Origin: Lachnospiraceae bacterium M18-1 | GTDB taxonomy: Bacteria; Bacillota; Clostridia; Lachnospirales; Lachnospiraceae | Reading direction: 5' to 3' | Assembly (NCBI GenBank): GCA_000403295.2 | Contig: KE159605.1 | Coordinates: forward strand, 1,484,203 to 1,548,202 | DNA: 64,000 nt | Part shown: piece by piece, positions 7,202 through 15,940 of the stretch | Layout: the number at the start of each line of letters is the position of its first letter | Numbering within the stretch: the stretch's first letter is position 1 | Position numbers and translations under genes: made by a program | The notes under the pieces: model-generated | The model's database searches: none | What the model saw: only the letters and a program-made list of their open reading frames with translations | What the model was told of the DNA's origin: nothing

Positions 7202-9058
7202 ATGAAATTTAAAAGATTATCTTTTCAGAAAAAAATATATATTTCCTGTTTTGCCCTCAATCTGGTCCTTCTGCTGTCCTGTTCCATATTCTTTTATTAT
7301 TATACGGCGGATTCACTCAGGGAAAACATGCAGGACACCATTGTTGGAAATACCTCCATGCTGAACAGGGATCTGGATATGCTCTTAAAGATCGGAGATA
7401 ATACGCTCAAGGATCTGCAGATGGACCCGTCCCTGATTTCCATAGCGAAGAATATTCCTGATTCTTCGGAAAATTATTTTTCGAATCATGTCACTGACAG
7501 AACTTTATTTCAGAATGCCTTCCGCTCTGTTCTGCTCTCCCAGAACTTGAATGGCTCTATCAGCTATATCAGCGGATTTTATGACAACGTAGGTGTTTCC
7601 GTTTCCTCCGGTACATTCAGGGATATCTCGAAAGCGAGCCTGAAAGGATCCGGCAGACTGGACGGCTTAATAGAAGATACGTCCTTCTCCGCGTATCTTC
7701 CGCCCCATGAGGATTACTGGGGACATGGAAGGACCGTATTTTCCGTAGTCCGTGTCATGCGGGACACATATCGCAGGTATGGGCTTCTGATCCTGGATTT
7801 TGATATATCCAATCTTACCGGACTTTTGGAGGACTTCGAAAATCCAGAGGATTTTTCCATCACTTTACTGGACGAGGAACAGCGCTTTGTCTATACCAGT
7901 ATCCCGGAGCTGGATCAGGAAGCGTTTCGCCGCGCCTTCCAGGAATCCATCCATTCCGGCGCAGAGACTTTTTCTTATGACCAGGTCAGTATCAGCTGCT
8001 GCGAGCGTTCCGAAGCCACGGGCTGGACCTTCATTCTGACCGGCAGTATTGCGGGATATCTGTTTTCAAAAAATCAGACGCTGCTGATCACTGCGCTGAT
8101 GTTTTTTATCCTGTTCCTCATTACCGCCACGTTTTTGTTTTTGATGTCTCATGGCCTGACCCGCCCCTTAAAGCGGCTGGTCAGACAGCTGGAGCATCTG
8201 GAGCCGGGCAGAAATATCAATATCCCGCAAATATCTTCGGATAATGAGATCACCACCCTGGCAAATGCGATCCAGGCATTTCTCAGGGAAATCTACGACC
8301 AGAACCAGCGGCTTACGGAAGCCCACCGGCGCACGCTGCAGGCACACTACGATGCAATGGAAGCGCAGCTGAATCCGCATTTTCTATATAACACGCTCTC
8401 TGTCATCGGTATGACAGGGCTGATCGACGGCAGTACGGCGGTCTCGAATATGTGCAGCCAGCTCTCTGCCTTGCTGAGATACTCCTTGTCTTATATCGGA
8501 CAGGCCGTGCGCCTGGAGCAGGAGATTGCCAATGCAGGCAGTTACCTGTATATTATGAAAATGAGATATGAAGAAACTCTGGAATATGAATGGGACCTGG
8601 ACGATTCACTGGGCAATATCTTCGTACCCAAACTGATCCTGCAGCCATTGGTGGAAAACTGTTTTCATCACGGTTTCCAGCAGACCGAGCGGGAAATCCT
8701 CCCGCCCTGGAAGATCCGTGTCAAAACCTTCCAGGATGAATCCTACTGGTATCTTTCCGTGATCAATAATGGGCTTCCTTTTAAAGAAGACCGTCTGAAG
8801 AAGCTGCTTGCGCGCCTGGAAAAATTTCAGTTTCCAGAATATGAGGAGCATATGGAAGGCACTCTGCACGCACAGTCGGGCTTTGGACTCGAAAACACCA
8901 TCCTGCGTCTCAACATTTACTATCATGGGGAGCAGTATTTCCAGGCGGAAACGACAGGCAGCGGAGACACTGCCGTTACCGTCGGCGGCCCCCTCCGTCC
9001 CAAAAAACCGTTTGTTGCCGTTCATGATACTGCTCCGCAGGCCCGGACGCCCTCCTGA
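7202..9058 (+). CDS. Sensor histidine kinase, YesM/LytS type
   Basis: Membrane sensor kinase of 618 residues. A first membrane helix at about 11-34 and a second at about 294-318 bracket an extracytoplasmic sensor domain of about 260 residues. A HAMP-like stretch follows, then the His_kinase domain with EAQLNPHFLYNTL (phospho-acceptor His near 393). A HATPase domain with LILQPLVENCFHHG completes it. ATG 7202 is chosen for the TGGAG 7 nt upstream; an in-frame ATG at 7154 has none. It is followed after 57 nt by its AraC-type response regulator, and lies divergent from the sugar importer, as in YesMN systems sensing oligosaccharides. Confidence 0.92.
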   Translation: MKFKRLSFQKKIYISCFALNLVLLLSCSIFFYYYTADSLRENMQDTIVGNTSMLNRDLDMLLKIGDNTLKDLQMDPSLISIAKNIPDSSENYFSNHVTDRTLFQNAFRSVLLSQNLNGSISYISGFYDNVGVSVSSGTFRDISKASLKGSGRLDGLIEDTSFSAYLPPHEDYWGHGRTVFSVVRVMRDTYRRYGLLILDFDISNLTGLLEDFENPEDFSITLLDEEQRFVYTSIPELDQEAFRRAFQESIHSGAETFSYDQVSISCCERSEATGWTFILTGSIAGYLFSKNQTLLITALMFFILFLITATFLFLMSHGLTRPLKRLVRQLEHLEPGRNINIPQISSDNEITTLANAIQAFLREIYDQNQRLTEAHRRTLQAHYDAMEAQLNPHFLYNTLSVIGMTGLIDGSTAVSNMCSQLSALLRYSLSYIGQAVRLEQEIANAGSYLYIMKMRYEETLEYEWDLDDSLGNIFVPKLILQPLVENCFHHGFQQTEREILPPWKIRVKTFQDESYWYLSVINNGLPFKEDRLKKLLARLEKFQFPEYEEHMEGTLHAQSGFGLENTILRLNIYYHGEQYFQAETTGSGDTAVTVGGPLRPKKPFVAVHDTAPQARTPS

Positions 9059-9115
9059 AGGGGACGGCGCTGTGTTTTCGGGTGTCATGCCCATGAACTG
9101 TGAAAGGAGATTCGT

Positions 9116-10630
9116 ATGATACAAGTCATGATCGTAGAAGATGAACCCGTGACCGCCAGGGGGCTGTCCCTGATGATCACCCGGAATCATCCTGACTTCC
9201 GGGTGATCGGCACAGCCGGAAATGGAAAAGAAGGAGTCCGAAAAATACTGGCGGATACTCCGGATCTGATCTTTGTAGATATCAATATGCCTGTGATGAA
9301 TGGACTGGATATGATCCGGCAGATTCAGGAAGCAGGATTTTTTCCCCGGTGTGTGATCCTGACCGGGTATGCGGAATTTGAATATGCGCGCACTGCCATC
9401 CATCTGGGTGTCACTGATTTTCTGCTGAAACCGATCTCTTCTGACACGCTGAATGAGATCCTGATTTCCTGCAGGCAGAAGTATCAAAAGGAACTGCGCA
9501 TTCTGCAGGCGGAATATCTCCAGCGCTGCCTTCAGCACAATCCGGCAGCGGTATCGGAGGTCAGAAATCCGCTGGCTGGTTATACATGTACGCTTTTACT
9601 GCTTTTATCTGGTCCGGTGTGCAGCAATATCTATAGCGAGGTCTTGTTTGATTCCGCGCCGCCGGCCGTAGATGCGCAGACCCGCCGGAGAATTGAAGAA
9701 ACATATCAGGCTGCTGTTTTTCCTCTGCGCGGACGGCATTATAATGAATGCCTCTTTGCCGTTGTCTTCCCGGACGATCAGCCTGCCGACATTGTATCTG
9801 CTGCCCGGGAGCTTTATGAGGCCGTCCGCTCCGCCGGTACATATATGAATCTTCTCATTTCCGAAAATGCAGTCGGCGGAAATGGAATCCCGGATCTGCT
9901 GCGGAATCTGTATCTATATGCCTTATTCCGGACTCCCTTCGGATACGGCCTGATCCACACAGTCAAGCCTGTCTCTGACGATAAGATTCACATTTCCAGA
10001 GAGATACAGCAGATCTGCCTGGGTATTCCGGGGCAGCCTGACCTGGAATCGGTCCGTGAAGCTCTTCATTCTGTCCTTGTATTCTGCCAGGATAAAAATG
10101 TGACTCAGCTTCAGTTGATCTCTGACCTGCGTTATTTTATCAAAACAGTAGTCCCCGGCTCCCTGAACGGGCAGATCGTTTATCCGGATGCCGCGGAAAT
10201 CGTATCTTCCTGCTTTTCTTATGAGGAATTGGAAACGGACCTGCGGTTTGAGCTGGAGCGGATCTATGACCTGGGTGCGCCGGCGCTGGCAGACAGCGAG
10301 CAGTCCTTGGCGAAGCAGGTGCGGAACTGGCTGGACATGAATTTTACGTCTCAGATCACGTTTAAGATCTTCCAGGATATTTTCGGCCACAGCGAAAAGT
10401 ATATCGCTTCTTTATTTAAGGCTGAATTTGGAATCTCACCCATCAAGTATCTTGGGAATCTCAGGATCGATATGGCGAAAAAGCTGATCCGCAGCAATCC
10501 GGACCTTTTGCTGAAGGATGTGGCTGAAATGGTTGGATATACGGACGCGTTCTACTTCAGCCGGGTGTTCAAATCTCATGAAGGGATCTCACCGAGCCAG
10601 TATGCAAAACTGCAGATTGATTCTTTATAA
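9116..10630 (+). CDS. Response regulator, YesN type with AraC DNA-binding domain
   Basis: Cytoplasmic DNA-binding regulator of 504 residues. The N-terminal receiver has the acidic pocket EDEP, phospho-acceptor Asp near 55 in FVDINMPVMNG, and the switch Thr and Lys in ILTGY and LLKP. The middle region is poorly conserved. The C-terminal 100 residues form an AraC double helix-turn-helix ending in DVAEMVGYTDAFYFSRVFKS. It is paired with the upstream kinase and probably activates the divergent importer operon and the downstream GH13 gene. A good AGGAG-like site precedes the ATG. Confidence 0.93.
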   Translation: MIQVMIVEDEPVTARGLSLMITRNHPDFRVIGTAGNGKEGVRKILADTPDLIFVDINMPVMNGLDMIRQIQEAGFFPRCVILTGYAEFEYARTAIHLGVTDFLLKPISSDTLNEILISCRQKYQKELRILQAEYLQRCLQHNPAAVSEVRNPLAGYTCTLLLLLSGPVCSNIYSEVLFDSAPPAVDAQTRRRIEETYQAAVFPLRGRHYNECLFAVVFPDDQPADIVSAARELYEAVRSAGTYMNLLISENAVGGNGIPDLLRNLYLYALFRTPFGYGLIHTVKPVSDDKIHISREIQQICLGIPGQPDLESVREALHSVLVFCQDKNVTQLQLISDLRYFIKTVVPGSLNGQIVYPDAAEIVSSCFSYEELETDLRFELERIYDLGAPALADSEQSLAKQVRNWLDMNFTSQITFKIFQDIFGHSEKYIASLFKAEFGISPIKYLGNLRIDMAKKLIRSNPDLLLKDVAEMVGYTDAFYFSRVFKSHEGISPSQYAKLQIDSL

Positions 10631-10670
10631 AAACGCCGAACTTTCTTATCGATATCTTCTCTAAATAGTG

Positions 10671-10676
10671 TATAAT
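10671..10676 (+). promoter_or_regulatory. -10 element before the GH13 gene
   Basis: A TATAAT in the 77-bp gap after the regulator gene, followed by AAGGAGG at the GH13 start, suggests the alpha-glucosidase has its own promoter as well as read-through. No convincing -35 hexamer was seen, which again suits activator control. Confidence 0.4.
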
Positions 10677-10707
10677 AGAAGAAATACGGCAATAAGGAGG
10701 CGTCTTT

Positions 10708-12360
10708 ATGACAGAACAAAAAGATTGGATCAAAGACCTGGTCGTTTACCAGATCTATCCCCGCAGCTTCTATGATTCCAACGGGGACGGCATCGGGGAT
10801 CTGCCCGGTATTTTACAGAAACTGGACTACCTGGAAGAACTTGGCGTCAACGCCCTGTGGCTTTCCCCTGTATACCGCTCACCCAACGATGACAACGGAT
10901 ATGATATTTCAGGCTATCAGGAGATCATGGAAGAGTTCGGCACCATGGAGGACTGGGACCGCCTGCGGGACGCCTGCAGAGAAAAGGGCATCCGCATGAT
11001 CATGGACCTGGTGGTGAACCATTCCTCGGATGAGCATCCCTGGTTCCTCGAATCCCGGTCGTCCCGTGAGAATCCCAGAGCCGATTATTATATCTGGCGG
11101 GACCCGGTGGACGGCCATGAGCCCAACAACTGGGGTTCGGCCTTCGGCGGAAGCGCCTGGGAATATGTACCCGAACGTGGCCAATATTATTTCCACTACT
11201 TTTCCAAAAAACAGCCTGACCTGAACTGGGCATGCCAGGAGCTTCGGGATGCGGTCATCGAGATGATGGACTGGTGGGCAGACAAGGGGGTGGAGGGCTT
11301 CCGAGTAGACGCGATCAGTTACCTGGACAAGCCCCAGGATTTCCCTGATTCTGCCCTGCCGCCCCGGCCCGACGGCTACTCCTTCCCGGACTGCCTCATC
11401 TGCCGCCCGGGTACCCATGCCTATATCCGGGAAATGAACCGGAGGGTCTTTGCCCCACGCAATATCCTGACTGTTGGGGAAGTGGCGGCTCCTACCACAG
11501 AGGAACTTGGCAACTATGTAAAAACGGACCGGGAAGAATTTGACATGGCGATCCCCTTCGTGCTGCCCAAGACCGAGATCGACACCTGGTCTCCGGCACG
11601 GCTCAGAGAGGATATTGAAGAAAGCTATCGGGCAATGAAGGAGGACGGCTGGTGGGCCAGATTTTTCAGCAACCACGACAAGCCCCGACAGGTGTCCCTC
11701 TACGGCGACGACGGCGAGTATTGGGAGGTTTCCGCCAAGTTTCTGGCTATGTTCCTCCACAGTCTGCCGGGTACCCCTTATGTATACCAGGGCGAGGAGA
11801 TCGGGATGACGAATGTGAAGCTTCCTTCTATTGAAGACTATGACGATCCCAGCACAAGAGATCAGTACCGGCAGTACCTGCTTTCCGGCATGGATCCGGC
11901 GGCCGCCCTGGCCCAGGCCCAGCTGGAAAGCCGCGACAATGCCCGTACTCCCATGCAGTGGGACTGCTCCGAAACGGGCGGCTTTACTTCCGGCACGCCC
12001 TGGCTGAAAGTCAATCCCAATACCAGAGAGATCAATGTGGAAGCCCAGCGGCAGGATCCCCACTCGGTGTATCAGTGTTACCGGAAGCTGATCGCGCTGC
12101 GTAAGGAATCCTCTGCACTGTCCCGGGGAGACCTGGCTTTCCTGGAAACAGGACAGCAGGATCTGTTTGCCCTGACCAGAAGCACGGCAGACGAAACCCT
12201 GCTGGCATTCCATAATTTCTCCCGGCAGGAGCGCCAGATACCCTCCTCTCTGCTGGAGGGCACCGGGGAGGTCCTGTTGTCTTCTTACGACCGGGAAGGA
12301 GGCTACCGGGGGCCTGTGCTCCGGCCTTATGAGTCGGTGATCTTCCGTAACAGGCCGTAA
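10708..12360 (+). CDS. GH13 alpha-glucosidase (oligo-1,6-glucosidase type)
   Basis: Cytoplasmic retaining alpha-glucosidase of 550 residues, hydrolysing imported isomalto- or malto-oligosaccharides. It starts with KDLVVYQIYPRSFYDSNGDG. Catalytic residues are visible: nucleophile Asp201 in GFRVDAI, acid/base Glu258 in LTVGEV, and the transition-state stabiliser Asp324 in FFSNHDKPR. DLVVNHSSDEHPWF matches the GH13_31 group of oligo-1,6-glucosidases; trehalose-6-phosphate hydrolase is a less likely alternative. No signal peptide is present, in line with import of intact sugars by the divergent transporter. Confidence 0.92.
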   Translation: MTEQKDWIKDLVVYQIYPRSFYDSNGDGIGDLPGILQKLDYLEELGVNALWLSPVYRSPNDDNGYDISGYQEIMEEFGTMEDWDRLRDACREKGIRMIMDLVVNHSSDEHPWFLESRSSRENPRADYYIWRDPVDGHEPNNWGSAFGGSAWEYVPERGQYYFHYFSKKQPDLNWACQELRDAVIEMMDWWADKGVEGFRVDAISYLDKPQDFPDSALPPRPDGYSFPDCLICRPGTHAYIREMNRRVFAPRNILTVGEVAAPTTEELGNYVKTDREEFDMAIPFVLPKTEIDTWSPARLREDIEESYRAMKEDGWWARFFSNHDKPRQVSLYGDDGEYWEVSAKFLAMFLHSLPGTPYVYQGEEIGMTNVKLPSIEDYDDPSTRDQYRQYLLSGMDPAAALAQAQLESRDNARTPMQWDCSETGGFTSGTPWLKVNPNTREINVEAQRQDPHSVYQCYRKLIALRKESSALSRGDLAFLETGQQDLFALTRSTADETLLAFHNFSRQERQIPSSLLEGTGEVLLSSYDREGGYRGPVLRPYESVIFRNRP

Positions 12361-12449
12361 CTCTAAAGGACTGTCAAAAGAATTGTTTTAGCCAATAAGC
12401 AAACATATCTCTTAACCAGAAATAAAAAAGGACATTTCAAATCTGTAAA

Positions 12450-12485
12450 GGTCCCAGCCAATCATCGCATCAATTGGCTGGGACC
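12450..12485. terminator. Bidirectional hairpin terminator between GH13 and add
   Basis: A perfect 13-bp stem, GGTCCCAGCCAAT (12450-12462) with ATTGGCTGGGACC (12473-12485), around a 10-nt loop, sits between two convergent genes. In the minus direction a T-rich stretch (TTTACAGATTTG) follows; in the plus direction the tail is poor. Confidence 0.65.
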
Positions 12486-12493
12486 AGTGTATA

Positions 12494-13495
12494 TCAGCAG
12501 TTTGATTCAAATTCTCTTATCTTTCCGCGCAGCAGCTCCTTTTTCTCCTCGGAGCAGAAAACAGCTTCAGCCGCATGATACTGCAGGCGGATCAGCTCTT
12601 CCATTCCCCAGCCATACAGGGAAGCGATGTGTTCCAGTTCATAGCACATCGTATCCACAAGGATCTGCGGATCATCCGTGCTGACTGTAACAACCAGCCC
12701 ATAGTCAAACAATGCTTTCAGCGGATGGTTTTCTTCTGTAAAAATGTTGCACAGGATATTGGAAGTAAAGCACACATTCAGGGGGATGTGGTTCTCTTTT
12801 AAATAGTTCATCAGTTTCTCATCATTCACGGAACGAACACCATGATCGATCCGTTCCGCCTGTAAAAGCTCCAGCGCTTCCCACACGCCCTCAGGCCCGG
12901 AGGATTCCCCTGCATGGGCAGTCAGATGAAGCCCGCTCTCTTTTGCTTTTGCAAACAGCGGTGAAAAACGTTCATTAGACTCTGCCGCTTCTTCATTTCC
13001 GTCTACAGACAGGCCGATCAGCCTGGGATGTGGGTTCCCGATCAGCCATTCAACGGTGTCCCGGGCTGTTTCCGTACTTTGGGTCCGCAGGAGCGAGACC
13101 ATGAGGCGGCAGTCTGTCAGCCCGTCTTGTGCGGCACGTTCAAACCCGGCTAATACACTGGGAACAAGCACTTCCAGGGAAATGTTTTTCCAGTGTGTCG
13201 GATTTAAAATGACTTCGGCATAGATGATTCCCTCTTCTTTCGCATACTCTGCAAATTGATAGGCAAGCTGCTCTGCATCCTCCCCTCTGCGGATCAGGCT
13301 GCAGTTCCAATCCAGCATTTCCAGAAACTCTGCCAGACATGTAAAGTCAAAGAGATGTTCTTTATCCCGCGGCAGCGGAACATGGAGCTTTTCCGCCAGT
13401 TCACAGACATATTCCTTACTGAACGTCCCTTCCAGGTGAATATGTAATTCGATTTTCGGCAATGCACGGATTGCCTCTTTTGTAATCGGTATCAT
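12494..13495 (-). CDS. add: Adenosine deaminase
   Basis: Cytoplasmic zinc enzyme converting adenosine or deoxyadenosine to inosine, 333 residues, the usual length. Metal ligands His18 and His20 lie in KIELHIHLEGT. The substrate and catalytic motif HAGES, the ERIDHGVRS stretch and the C-terminal STDDP motif with its metal-binding Asp are all present. GAGGAGG lies 6-9 nt before the ATG. It is downstream of a NUDIX gene on the same strand with a 104-bp gap, and probably serves purine salvage. Related 6-aminodeoxyfutalosine or adenine deaminases share the fold, so substrate is probable rather than certain. Confidence 0.88.
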   Translation of the reverse strand: MIPITKEAIRALPKIELHIHLEGTFSKEYVCELAEKLHVPLPRDKEHLFDFTCLAEFLEMLDWNCSLIRRGEDAEQLAYQFAEYAKEEGIIYAEVILNPTHWKNISLEVLVPSVLAGFERAAQDGLTDCRLMVSLLRTQSTETARDTVEWLIGNPHPRLIGLSVDGNEEAAESNERFSPLFAKAKESGLHLTAHAGESSGPEGVWEALELLQAERIDHGVRSVNDEKLMNYLKENHIPLNVCFTSNILCNIFTEENHPLKALFDYGLVVTVSTDDPQILVDTMCYELEHIASLYGWGMEELIRLQYHAAEAVFCSEEKKELLRGKIREFESNC

Positions 13496-13599
13496 GTTTG
13501 TTCCTCCTCATTCGTAATCATGTGTTGTGTTGATTGCCTCGCTCACCTTCATCAGGTTCTCCCGGATCGCTATATCCCGGCAGCCGTCCCCTCTCCTCA

Positions 13600-14064
13600 C
13601 TATTTCAGCACGATCTTCCATTTATCCTCATCTTCTACAAATTGAAACTCATTTAAGCTGTCATCGAGCATGACCCGGAGCATTTCGTGAAATCCCTCCG
13701 CCAGATTCACATCTGAGAGTTCTTCTTTGCTGATCCAATGCATTTCGCCTTCCTCGGAAGAAACGACTTCGCCTGTAAACTGATCCGCCTGGAACAGAAA
13801 TACGATGTATCGTCCGCCGTCAATCGGAAACTGCTTGACCCCGCACAGCCTGGGATGAAAAACGGTCAGACCCGTTTCCTCTTTCATCTCCCGGACCACG
13901 GCGTCTACGATGGACTCTCCTTTTTCCACATGTCCGCCGGGTAGCGTAAACCCGCTCCAGTCGCGCTTCACCCGGTCCTGCAGTAAATATTGATCCTCCC
14001 GGCGGATCAGGCATAATACCGTTAGTTCTACATTTTCGGTACGATTCATCGCATTCTTCCCCAT
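13600..14064 (-). CDS. NUDIX hydrolase, MutT-like
   Basis: Small cytoplasmic pyrophosphatase of 154 residues acting on nucleoside diphosphate-X compounds, possibly 8-oxo-dGTP. The Nudix box is complete: G(x5)E(x7)REx(x)EExG, seen as GGHVEKGE and VVREMKEETGL near residues 42-64. A second in-frame ATG (MNRTENV, five codons in) could be the real start. It lies upstream of add on the same strand. The precise substrate cannot be read from sequence. Confidence 0.85.
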   Translation of the reverse strand: MGKNAMNRTENVELTVLCLIRREDQYLLQDRVKRDWSGFTLPGGHVEKGESIVDAVVREMKEETGLTVFHPRLCGVKQFPIDGGRYIVFLFQADQFTGEVVSSEEGEMHWISKEELSDVNLAEGFHEMLRVMLDDSLNEFQFVEDEDKWKIVLK

Positions 14065-14188
14065 ATCCTCACCTCCATAGGACCTGCGGCAGTGCGGCCA
14101 TATGCAGACCAGCTCTTCCTGTCCTATATGTTACCACAGGCCGTCCTGTAAATCAACACAGGCACAGGGGATTCCAACAGCATAAGGA

Positions 14189-14273
14189 GAAATGGTGACA
14201 GGTCACACCCGCCGGGTGCTCACAGCAACAGAAATGGTGACAGGTCACGCCCCGGTCAGGCGTGACCTGTCAC
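14189..14273. repeat. Clustered palindromic repeat beside the GH43 gene
   Basis: The 18-bp unit GAAATGGTGACAGGTCAC occurs twice in direct orientation (14189-14206, 14231-14248). The second copy is part of a perfect 15-bp inverted repeat, GTGACAGGTCACGCC with GGCGTGACCTGTCAC (14237-14273). Between them lies CACCCGCCGGGTG with TCACAGCAACAG, a relative of the dispersed GTTACTGTTCAC palindrome. The last arm ends 3 bp from the GH43 stop codon, so it may also serve as a terminator. Confidence 0.7.
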
Positions 14274-14275
14274 TG

Positions 14276-15928
14276 TCAGTCTACATCTCTTGTCTCATCC
14301 GCAATATACTCGAAGAAATCAAAATCCGCGTAATGCCGATGTCTTGCCCGGTCCGCGCAGGTCATTCCTACGAAGGCCCCCGTAAATTCCCCGAACTTAC
14401 AATATTCATCCGAGAACCTCGCCGTCTCAAATTCCCCGCCGATCGGCGTGTATTGCTCCCCGTCATAGCTCCATTCGAAATGGAACTTCCGTCCTTCGAT
14501 CTTTATCCGAAGGTAAATCGGCACATCCCGGACGCCGACCCTGGTATCCACCATCTCGTTCTTCCCGCCGTTTTCCAGGTGGACGATGGACAATGCGCTT
14601 CCTCCCAGCGTCTGGCTGTAATATTTCCGCAGGTTGACATAGTTCATATTGTCATAATAAAGGATCAGGCCTGCGCTGTGCTGATAAACCTCCGGCTGAA
14701 ATTCCATCTTCGCGGTGACCGTGGCATAGACGCTGGTCAATTTCCGGGCCAGGATGCTCACCCGGTTCAGGGAAGTCCTGGATTCCTGCCCGCGCATCCG
14801 CAGATACCCCGGACGGGCCTTCAAGTCCACGAAACTCTCTGGCATGATCCTGGGCGCGTAATAGCAGAGTCCCAGCTCTTCCGAATCAAAATCATCAAAG
14901 TCCGGGATCTGCGGCATAGGCACTTCCGGAAGCGCCGCCTCTTCTGCTTCCATTTTCGCAAGATTGCTTCCGTCCGCCATACGCAGCCACCCGTCTTCGG
15001 TCCACCTCATTTTCTGGATTCCGGTCTCCCGCCCCAGCGTACAGCACAATTCCGGCACAAACGGCCTTGCGCAGAGGTGCAGCAGATATGTCTCTCCATT
15101 GGGCAGGTCCACGTAGCTGCCATGGCCGGACTTCTGAAGGATAGAATCCGGATTATAATATTTCGGCTTCAGGTGATCCGGATCATGCCTTTCATAAGAT
15201 TCTCCCGGCCGGCTGGTGACGATCGGATTCATGGGATCCTTTTCGTATGGTCCCCAGACATGTTTCGAGCGTCCCATGGTGACACAGTGGTTATAGCCCG
15301 TCCCGCCCTCCGCACACATGATGTAATAGTAGTCCCCCCGTTTCGTCAGATGGGGAGCCTCGATGCAGCCCCGGTCCGTGCCTCCGCGCCAGATCCGTTT
15401 TACATGGCCCCTGACTTCCTGCTTCTCCGGATCATATTCCACCATACAGATCTCGCCCGGCTTCTCGTAGCCTTCCCTGGTCTCCCACTCCAGCGACACC
15501 ACATACTTTTTCCCGTCGTCGTCATGGAACATGGATGCGTCAAATCCTGCGGAATTTAGATACACCGGCCTGCTCCACGGCCCCCGGATATCCTTTGCCG
15601 TGATCAGGAAGTTGTCCACATCAAAATACCGGGCGTTCATGGAATTCATCACGCCGTACACCACATAAAATAAGTCCTCCGCTTCACAGTATGTCAGGCA
15701 CGGCGCCCATATTCCTTTTGCACTGGGGAGCTTCCGAAGCTCCACTTCTCTGTCATCCGTCAGTACATGGGTGTACAGCTCCCAGTTTTTCAGATCCTTT
15801 GAATGGTACACCGGGATTCCCGGAAACCACTCAAAAGACGATACCGCTGCATAATAATCATCCTGTTTCCTGCAGATACAGGGATCCGGATTAAACCCTT
15901 TGAAAATTGGATTTTGAATCATAATCAT
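14276..15928 (-). CDS. GH43 beta-xylosidase/arabinofuranosidase
   Basis: Inverting glycoside hydrolase family 43 of 550 residues, most like xylan 1,4-beta-xylosidase. The five-bladed propeller is recognised by NPIFKGFNPDPCICR (general base Asp near 15), FDASMFHDDDGKKY (pKa-modulating Asp) and CIEAPHLTKRGDYYY (acid Glu). The C-terminal 200 residues form a beta-sandwich of the kind seen in XynB-type enzymes. There is no signal peptide, so it acts inside the cell on xylo-oligosaccharides brought in by the upstream GPH symporter, 12 nt away. AAGGAG precedes ATG 15928; ATG 15922 is an alternative. Confidence 0.88.
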   Translation of the reverse strand: MIMIQNPIFKGFNPDPCICRKQDDYYAAVSSFEWFPGIPVYHSKDLKNWELYTHVLTDDREVELRKLPSAKGIWAPCLTYCEAEDLFYVVYGVMNSMNARYFDVDNFLITAKDIRGPWSRPVYLNSAGFDASMFHDDDGKKYVVSLEWETREGYEKPGEICMVEYDPEKQEVRGHVKRIWRGGTDRGCIEAPHLTKRGDYYYIMCAEGGTGYNHCVTMGRSKHVWGPYEKDPMNPIVTSRPGESYERHDPDHLKPKYYNPDSILQKSGHGSYVDLPNGETYLLHLCARPFVPELCCTLGRETGIQKMRWTEDGWLRMADGSNLAKMEAEEAALPEVPMPQIPDFDDFDSEELGLCYYAPRIMPESFVDLKARPGYLRMRGQESRTSLNRVSILARKLTSVYATVTAKMEFQPEVYQHSAGLILYYDNMNYVNLRKYYSQTLGGSALSIVHLENGGKNEMVDTRVGVRDVPIYLRIKIEGRKFHFEWSYDGEQYTPIGGEFETARFSDEYCKFGEFTGAFVGMTCADRARHRHYADFDFFEYIADETRDVD

Positions 15929-15940
15929 CGAACTCCTTCC

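Noticed and set aside
10909..12213. Minus-strand frame of over 400 codons inside the GH13 gene
   Set aside because: GH13 catalytic residues on the plus strand are intact; the antisense frame is rich in Arg/Pro/Gly as shadows are.
13496..13599. Possible gene remnant between the NUDIX and add genes
   Set aside because: One minus-strand frame reads a plausible helix (ENLMKVSEAINTT) but is under 35 codons, has no start site and matches no family I know.
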